The position numbers were made by a program, and so were the translations under genes. Below the pieces are notes generated by a model. That model ran no database searches. It was not told the DNA's origin and saw only the letters and a list, made by a program, of their open reading frames with translations. A DNA stretch of 9,260 nucleotides, from NCBI GenBank assembly GCA_905234575.1, contig CAJOIG010000056.1:1-9260 (forward strand), given 5' to 3'. Below are positions 4,826 to 9,260 of this stretch, one piece after another; position 1 is the stretch's first letter; the number at the start of each line of letters is the position of its first letter. This DNA comes from an uncultured Oscillospiraceae bacterium (lineage in GTDB: Bacteria; Bacillota; Clostridia; Oscillospirales; Oscillospiraceae).

Positions 4826-6475
4826 ATGAACATTCTCTTCGACAGCCGCGATCCCGCGGACAAATCCCCCTTCGGCGTGCTGCGGGCGGGCGAGCTCTGC
4901 CGCCTGCGCATCCGCATCCCGCTGGACTGCGGCGCCTACCGCGTCATCCTCACCGGCGTCGGACCGGACGTGTACTTCTTCCCGGACGGGCAGGAGGGTC
5001 CCTACGGCGTGTTCCGGGCGGAGACCACCTTCTCCGCGCCGGGCCTGTTCTTCTACCACTTCCACATCTGGGACAAAAACGGGGACTACGACCTCTTCCG
5101 CGCGGGTAGCGGCACGAACATCGGCCTCGGGGACACCTGGCAGCTCTCCGTCCTCCCGGCGGACTGGTCCGTGCCCGAGAGCTTCCGGGGCGCGGTGTAC
5201 TACCAGATCTTCCCGGACCGCTTCGCCAAGGCCGGGGACTGCGACCTCGCGGAGAAGCTCGGGCCCTACATCGTGCAGCCCTTTGACGAGTTCCGCCCCG
5301 TCACCCGGGACGCCTCGGACTTCGCGGGCGGGAACCTCCGCGGCATCGAGGCGAAGCTCGACTATCTCGCCGGCCTCGGGACGGAGGTCGTTTACCTCAA
5401 CCCCATCTTCTACGCCGCGTCGAACCACCGCTACGACACGGCGGACTACGGCCGCATCGACCCCATGCTGGGAACGGAGGCGGATTTCGTGTCCCTCTGC
5501 GGGGCGATCCACGCCCGGGGCATGAAGCTCGTGCTGGACGGCGTGTTCTCCCACACCGGGAAAAACAGCGTGTATTTCGACGCCCTTGGGGTGTTCGGTG
5601 GGGGCGCGGTGTCGAAAGGACCCGAGTCTCCCTATTATAAGTGGTACAACTTTATTCATTTCCCGGACAAATACGAGGCGTGGTGGGGAATCGAGTCCCT
5701 GCCCAACATCAACGAGACGGAGCCCTCCTACCGGGAGTACATCCTGGGGGAGGACGGCATTGTCGCGAAATGGCTGCGCCTGGGGGCGGACGGCTTTCGC
5801 CTGGACGTGGCGGACGAGCTGCCGGACGTGTTCATCGCGGAGCTGCGCGAGCGCGTGCGGGCGGTGAAGCCCGAGGCCGTGGTCATCGGGGAGGTCTGGG
5901 AGGACGCTTCCAGCAAGGAGGCCTACGGGCAGCGGCGGCGGTACTTCACCGGCGGCGAGCTGGACGGCGTCATCAACTTCCCCTTCCGTAAGGCGATCCT
6001 GGCCTTCGCCTCCGGCGCGGACGGCGGCGAGGCCCTGCGGGAGACGGTGCTGACCCTCGCGGAGAACTATCCCGCCCCGGCGCTCGACTGCACCATGCTC
6101 ATCCTCGGCAACCACGACACGGAGCGGATCGGGACCCTTCTGCCGGACCGGAACGCCCGGCGGACGGCGGCCTTCCTGCAGTTCACCCTGCCGGGCTCCC
6201 CCACGGTGTATTACGGGGACGAGGCCGGGCTCTGCGGCGGGAAGGACCCGTGGAACCGCCTTCCCTTCCCCTGGGGCCGGGAGGACACGGAGCTGCAGGC
6301 GCTCTACCGGGAGCTCGCGGCGCTGCGAAAGGCGCATCCCGCCCTGCGGACCGGGGACATCCGGTTCCTGTCTTCGGAGGACGGCGTACTGCGCTTTGCC
6401 CGCACCGGCGGCGGGGAGACGGTGGAATGCCGGGTCGATCGGGCGACGGGCTCCTTCGAGGTCCGGCGCACGTAA
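4826..6475 (+). CDS. GH13 alpha-glucanase, neopullulanase/cyclomaltodextrinase-like
   Basis: 549-residue alpha-amylase superfamily enzyme expected to hydrolyse alpha-1,4 (possibly alpha-1,6) links in maltodextrins, cyclodextrins or pullulan fragments. No signal peptide or membrane segment is visible, so it should act in the cytoplasm on imported oligosaccharides. Residues 1 to about 110 form a beta-rich N-terminal domain. The (beta/alpha)8 barrel begins around YYQIFPDRF (125-133). Conserved regions are LDGVFSHTG (237-245), GFRLDVADE (323-331, nucleophile D327), GEVWED (355-360, acid/base E356) and GNHDTER (428-434, stabiliser D431); all three catalytic residues are kept. The C-terminal beta domain (about 485-549) is short. 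VSKGPESPYYKWY and GVFSHTG resemble the neopullulanase/CDase subfamilies; exact specificity cannot be read. No dedicated promoter is apparent between the rpsT terminator and its start. Confidence 0.92.
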   Translation: MNILFDSRDPADKSPFGVLRAGELCRLRIRIPLDCGAYRVILTGVGPDVYFFPDGQEGPYGVFRAETTFSAPGLFFYHFHIWDKNGDYDLFRAGSGTNIGLGDTWQLSVLPADWSVPESFRGAVYYQIFPDRFAKAGDCDLAEKLGPYIVQPFDEFRPVTRDASDFAGGNLRGIEAKLDYLAGLGTEVVYLNPIFYAASNHRYDTADYGRIDPMLGTEADFVSLCGAIHARGMKLVLDGVFSHTGKNSVYFDALGVFGGGAVSKGPESPYYKWYNFIHFPDKYEAWWGIESLPNINETEPSYREYILGEDGIVAKWLRLGADGFRLDVADELPDVFIAELRERVRAVKPEAVVIGEVWEDASSKEAYGQRRRYFTGGELDGVINFPFRKAILAFASGADGGEALRETVLTLAENYPAPALDCTMLILGNHDTERIGTLLPDRNARRTAAFLQFTLPGSPTVYYGDEAGLCGGKDPWNRLPFPWGREDTELQALYRELAALRKAHPALRTGDIRFLSSEDGVLRFARTGGGETVECRVDRATGSFEVRRT

Positions 6476-6476
6476 G

Positions 6477-6505
6477 TTTGCAAAATCCTTCGGATATGCT
6501 ATAAT
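6477..6505 (+). promoter_or_regulatory. Sigma-A promoter of the lipoprotein gene
   Basis: TTTGCA (6477-6482) and a perfect TATAAT (6500-6505) are separated by 17 bases. It begins one base after the GH13 stop codon. No terminator separates the two genes, so GH13 transcripts probably also run on into the lipoprotein gene. The start site would be near 6512. Confidence 0.75.
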
Positions 6506-6536
6506 GGGCGTACATTCCCGCAAAGGGGGAACCTCT

Positions 6537-7865
6537 ATGAAAAAGATCGCATGGCTCGCGCTGGCGCTGTGCCTGTGTTTCGCGCTGACCGGCTGCGGCC
6601 GGTACGTCAGCCTCCTGCCCGGCTCGGAGACGCCCGCGGCGCTCCGGGAGGACGAGGCCGGGGACGAGGGCGGCTTTGCCCAGCGTCCGCTGATGACCTT
6701 CCTCGGCTGGGACGCCCTGGCCGAGTCGTATTATTCCGATACCCCCGCCGCGCTGAGCTACCGGCGCACGGCGGCGGACGGGACCGTCGGCTGTGAGTCC
6801 TACGTCTTTGACCGGACCACCATCATCACCGCCTGCGACACGCTGCGCGGCATGACCGTCACCGGCGAGAGCCCCGAGGCCCCCGCCGCGAAGGCGGAGT
6901 ATGTCCTCACCATGGCGGACGGCCGGGAGTACGCCGTCGTCTTCGGCCTTCTGTCCGACGGCTCGACCCGGGTGCTGAGCACCCACACCGGCGACTATAC
7001 CGTCGAGGGCGGCGACGCCCTGTGGAGCGTCGCGTTCCCGGCCTACAGCGCGGATTACGACGTGTTCGACCTCTACTTCGACAAATCGGTCCGCGACTTC
7101 GCGGACGGCTTTGAGGAAAACCGGCCCGTGTCCGTGGGCTTCCGCATGCGCTCCGGGGCCAGCATCACGAGCGAGGACCCCGCCGCCGTAGAGGGCGTGT
7201 TCCGCGCCTTGTCGAACGCCGCCGTCATCGTCGTGGAGAACCTGCCCGACCAGAACGTGGACATGAACGACACGCGGGAGTACTTCTTCACCATGGCGGA
7301 CGGCACGCGCTACAGCTTCCTGTTCGCTCAGCGCTGCCTCGTGGTGACGGCGAACGCCGCCTTCGGCCCGGTGTATTACTGGCTGACGGGCATGGACGAC
7401 CTCTGGGCGGTGGAGATCGCCTCCCAGAACCGGAACGAGGTGTTCGCGGGCGACAGGGTCGGCGAGCTGCGGGAGGACGTAAAGCGGGCTGTGGGCGTCG
7501 CGGAGGGGAACTACGACGCGGACCTGACCGTCCTCGGCGTGTTTGTGGAATATACCATTGGCGAGGAGAGCGGGTACATCGCCCTGTCGGAGGAGAAGGC
7601 CGCGGAGTTCGTCCGCACCCTCGGCGCCATCCCCATCACCGGCGACGCCGCCGCCGACCTGACCGGCGACAAGCTCACCGTCTCCATCACCCTGTCGGAT
7701 TCCTCCGGCCCGATCCTCTACTTCATCGGGGACGCCGTGCAGCAGGTCGTCGGCACGAACTACGCCTGCGACGGCGGCACGATGACCGCCCTGCGGAACT
7801 GGGTCCTGGACCTCGCCGCCGACGGCGAGAACACCGCCGTGGTGGAGGGCGACAGCACGAACTGA
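6537..7865 (+). CDS. Lipoprotein of unknown function with internally duplicated domain
   Basis: 442 residues with a clear lipoprotein signal: MKK, hydrophobic core, then LTGC with the lipidated cysteine at position 20. The mature protein should be anchored on the outer face of the membrane. It is acidic and beta-rich. Residues 121-166 (EYVLTMADGREYAVVF ... DALWSVAF) and 248-292 (EYFFTMADGTRYSFLF ... DDLWAVEI) are clearly related and probably two copies of one fold. A third, weaker relative may be 379-425 (KLTVSITLSDSSGPILYF ... ALRNWVLDL). I do not recognise the family. The start is chosen because of the AGGGGGA SD seven bases before and because the signal peptide begins there; the frame is open further upstream without meaning. 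It follows the GH13 gene but has its own promoter, so a sugar-related role is only a possibility. It could be a membrane-anchored sensor or binding protein. Confidence 0.88.
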   Translation: MKKIAWLALALCLCFALTGCGRYVSLLPGSETPAALREDEAGDEGGFAQRPLMTFLGWDALAESYYSDTPAALSYRRTAADGTVGCESYVFDRTTIITACDTLRGMTVTGESPEAPAAKAEYVLTMADGREYAVVFGLLSDGSTRVLSTHTGDYTVEGGDALWSVAFPAYSADYDVFDLYFDKSVRDFADGFEENRPVSVGFRMRSGASITSEDPAAVEGVFRALSNAAVIVVENLPDQNVDMNDTREYFFTMADGTRYSFLFAQRCLVVTANAAFGPVYYWLTGMDDLWAVEIASQNRNEVFAGDRVGELREDVKRAVGVAEGNYDADLTVLGVFVEYTIGEESGYIALSEEKAAEFVRTLGAIPITGDAAADLTGDKLTVSITLSDSSGPILYFIGDAVQQVVGTNYACDGGTMTALRNWVLDLAADGENTAVVEGDSTN

Positions 7866-7884
7866 TAGAAACCGAACAAAACGC

Positions 7885-7928
7885 AACGGGCCTCCCTCGG
7901 CTGAGGGAGGCTCCGTTCGATTCTTTTG
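7885..7928. terminator. Bidirectional terminator between convergent lipoprotein and alaX genes
   Basis: Stem GCCTCCCTC (7890-7898) with GAGGGAGGC (7903-7911), loop GGCT, extended by AACGG (7885-7889) with CCGTT (7913-7917) past a one-base bulge. The plus strand continues TTCTTTTGT (7921-7929). The minus strand continues GCGTTTTGTTCGGTTT. Both sides can serve as T tracts, fitting the convergent genes. Confidence 0.85.
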
Positions 7929-7932
7929 TAGT

Positions 7933-9081
7933 TCAGATCTCCGCGAAAAAGCGCCGGAGCGCGGCCTCCGACGCGGCGCTGCGGCCGGAGATCATGCGCT
8001 CCTGCCCGCCGCCCCGGGCGGACAGGGGCTCCCGGATGTCCTTCGCGAAGGCCCGCATGTCCCGGGTCCTGCTGCCCATGACGAAGCGCCAGTCCCCATC
8101 CGTCCCGGCGAAGGCCGCGCAGACACCGCCGCATTTTTCCATGCCCGCGTTCACCAAAAGGCGCAGCTCCGCGTCCCCGCCCTCGGCAAAGAGGAGCAGG
8201 CTCCCCTCGGTGGGCGCGAGGGCCGCGGCCATGGCCTCGACGGCCTTCCGGCGCTGGGCGGCGAGCTCGGCCTGGAGGGCGTCCCGCTGGGCGAGGAGCT
8301 TTTCCGTGCCCGCGACGACCTCGTCCTGGGGCCGGTTCAGGAGCCCGGAGATGGCCGCGGTGGCGGTGTATCGGCTGTCGTAGTCCCGCAGGGCGTCCGC
8401 GCCGGCCTTGAGCCAGATCCGCACGCCGCCCCGGTGGCGCATGAAGTCGAGGAGCTTGATGAGCCCCACCTGGCCCGTGCGCTCCACATGGGGCGCGCAG
8501 CAGGCGCATACGTCGATGCCCTCCACCGTCACGAGCCGGACGTTTTCCGTCAGGTCGAGCTTCGAGCGGTAGGAGAGCGTTTTGAGCTCCTCCGCCGAGG
8601 GGAACCGGGCCGTCACGGGGCGGTCCTCCCAGACGACGGCGTTCGCGGCGGCCTCGATCTCGTCGATCTGCGCCCGGGTGAGCTCGCCGTCGAAGTCCAG
8701 GGTGCAGCCGTCGCCGCCCAGGTGGAAGCCGACGTTCTCATATCCCCAGCGGGCGTGGACGATGCCGGAGACGATGTGCTCGCCGGTGTGGTCCTGCATC
8801 TTGCGGAAGCGCTCGGCCCAGTCGAGCCTTCCGCGGACGGACGCGCCGACGGCGAGCGCTTCGTCCGTGTAGTGCCATACGACGCCGCCGCGCTCGTGGG
8901 TGTCGAGGACCCGGACGCTTCCCAGGACGCCGGTGTCGCCGGTCTGCCCGCCGCCCTCGGGGTTGAAGGCGGTCCGATCCAGGGCCACGGCAAAGCCGTC
9001 CTTCCGCGGCTCGCAGGCGATCACCTCCGCGTCGAATTCGCGGGTGAAGGCGTTTTCATAGTAGAGCTTTCGTGTTTCCAT
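7933..9081 (-). CDS. alaX: AlaX-type alanyl-tRNA editing protein (long form with DHHA1 domain)
   Basis: 382-residue stand-alone homologue of the alanyl-tRNA synthetase editing domain. Proteins of this family deacylate Ser-tRNA(Ala), and sometimes Gly-tRNA(Ala), in the cytoplasm. Motifs are NPEGGGQTGDTG (40-51), the zinc-site HTGEH (98-102) and CCAPH (CxxxH, 194-198), then TGQVGLIKL (202-210). A helical segment (about 240-285) links to a C-terminal DHHA1-like domain ending in ARGGGQERMISG (355-366). The zinc ligands are intact and the C-terminal domain is present, so this is the long AlaX form. No synthetase catalytic core is present, so it is not a piece of AlaRS. The start METRKLYYEN has GAGGTC about five bases upstream; the ATG 18 bases further out has no SD. 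Convergent with the lipoprotein gene and divergent from the DUF1294 gene. Confidence 0.92.
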   Translation of the reverse strand: METRKLYYENAFTREFDAEVIACEPRKDGFAVALDRTAFNPEGGGQTGDTGVLGSVRVLDTHERGGVVWHYTDEALAVGASVRGRLDWAERFRKMQDHTGEHIVSGIVHARWGYENVGFHLGGDGCTLDFDGELTRAQIDEIEAAANAVVWEDRPVTARFPSAEELKTLSYRSKLDLTENVRLVTVEGIDVCACCAPHVERTGQVGLIKLLDFMRHRGGVRIWLKAGADALRDYDSRYTATAAISGLLNRPQDEVVAGTEKLLAQRDALQAELAAQRRKAVEAMAAALAPTEGSLLLFAEGGDAELRLLVNAGMEKCGGVCAAFAGTDGDWRFVMGSRTRDMRAFAKDIREPLSARGGGQERMISGRSAASEAALRRFFAEI

Positions 9082-9084
9082 CGG

Positions 9085-9113
9085 TTGACCTCGCGGCATA
9101 GAAAGTGTAGGAT
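9085..9113 (+). promoter_or_regulatory. Sigma-A promoter of the DUF1294 gene
   Basis: TTGACC (9085-9090) and TAGGAT (9108-9113), 17 bases apart; the -35 is close to consensus and the -10 moderate. I found no matching promoter for alaX on the other strand: a TACACT at 9104-9109 lacks a usable -35. Confidence 0.6.
9087..9092 (-). promoter_or_regulatory. Ribosome binding site that fixes the alaX start
   Basis: GAGGTC on the minus strand, five bases before ATG 9079-9081. It overlaps the -35 box of the divergent promoter (9085-9090). Confidence 0.65.
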
Positions 9114-9134
9114 GAGAAAAAAGGGGGGCGGAGC

Positions 9135-9260
9135 ATGAGCGCGTATACGGCGATCCTTTTGTATCTCGAGGCGGTCAATCTCGCGGCGTTTATCCTGTTC
9201 GGGATCGACAAGCGCCGGGCGAAGCGGAACGCCTGGCGCATCCCGGAGGCGGTGCTGCTG
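9135..9260 (+). CDS. DUF1294 family small membrane protein (N-terminal 42 residues, cut by window edge)
   Basis: The visible N-terminus is a hydrophobic helix (about 3-23) followed by FGIDKRRAKRNAWRIPE (22-38), the signature of DUF1294 (YsdA-like) membrane proteins, where an FxxDKxxAxxxxWRIPE motif follows the first transmembrane segment. The function of the family is not established. The start ATG has AAGGGGGG (9121-9128) six bases before it and a promoter upstream. The rest of the gene lies outside the window. The family assignment rests on the recalled motif, which is quite distinctive. Confidence 0.85.
   Translation, partial: MSAYTAILLYLEAVNLAAFILFGIDKRRAKRNAWRIPEAVLL

Noticed and set aside
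6476..6484. GTTTGCAAA shared with the arms of the 2523-2550 inverted repeat
   Set aside because: Nine bases is too short to call a shared operator. Here it forms the -35 region of a promoter and stands alone without an inverted partner.
4661..6523. 620-residue open frame on the minus strand across rpsT and the GH13 gene
   Set aside because: The opposite plus-strand frames encode clear S20 and GH13 proteins with all motifs. The minus translation is rich in R, A, V and G with no recognisable domain, a usual shadow in GC-rich DNA.
6183..7886. 567-residue open frame on the minus strand across the lipoprotein gene
   Set aside because: The plus strand has a promoter, SD, signal peptide and lipobox. 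The minus frame has none and spans a gene boundary.

Overview
The window reads as chromosome from a GC-rich, endospore-forming Firmicute, most likely a clostridium of the Oscillospiraceae/Ruminococcaceae type. The reasons are a spore-specific GPR protease gene, Firmicutes-type parS sites (TGTTTCACGTGAAACA), sigma-A promoters with near-consensus TATAAT boxes, strong GGAGG ribosome binding sites, and strongly G/C-biased codon use that leaves long meaningless open frames on the opposite strands. The lineage is an inference from these features; no marker gene was aligned.

Left part (1-3519): the 3' end of an unidentified plus-strand gene ends at a rho-independent terminator that touches a perfect parS site. 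Next come two imperfect direct repeats, each with a small hairpin, at the 3' end of serS. The minus-strand operon parA-parB-serS follows (chromosome partition ATPase, CTP-dependent parS-binding protein, seryl-tRNA synthetase). It is driven by a clear sigma-A promoter upstream of parA, and a second perfect parS lies just upstream of that promoter. The two parS sites therefore bracket the operon, a complete chromosomal ParABS module as usually found near oriC. The 142-base gap between parA and parB is filled with inverted repeats.

Middle (3520-4814): gpr (minus) and rpsT (plus) are divergent, an arrangement also known from Bacillus subtilis. The GPR is a compact form that keeps both catalytic aspartates. 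rpsT has a textbook promoter with an A-rich upstream element and a strong terminator.

Right part (4826-9260): a cytoplasmic GH13 glycoside hydrolase of the neopullulanase/cyclomaltodextrinase type starts directly behind the rpsT terminator. It is followed by a lipoprotein of unknown function with an internal duplication and its own promoter, then by a bidirectional terminator shared with a convergent AlaX-type alanyl-tRNA editing gene. Divergent from the latter is the start of a DUF1294 membrane protein gene, cut by the window edge.

I see no defence system, insertion sequence, prophage, CRISPR array, tRNA or rRNA. Most of the window is ordinary housekeeping DNA. The points worth a second look are the parS placement, the repeats behind serS, the structured parA-parB gap, the terminator-to-start junction of the GH13 gene, and the duplicated lipoprotein. 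I do not claim an undescribed system here.
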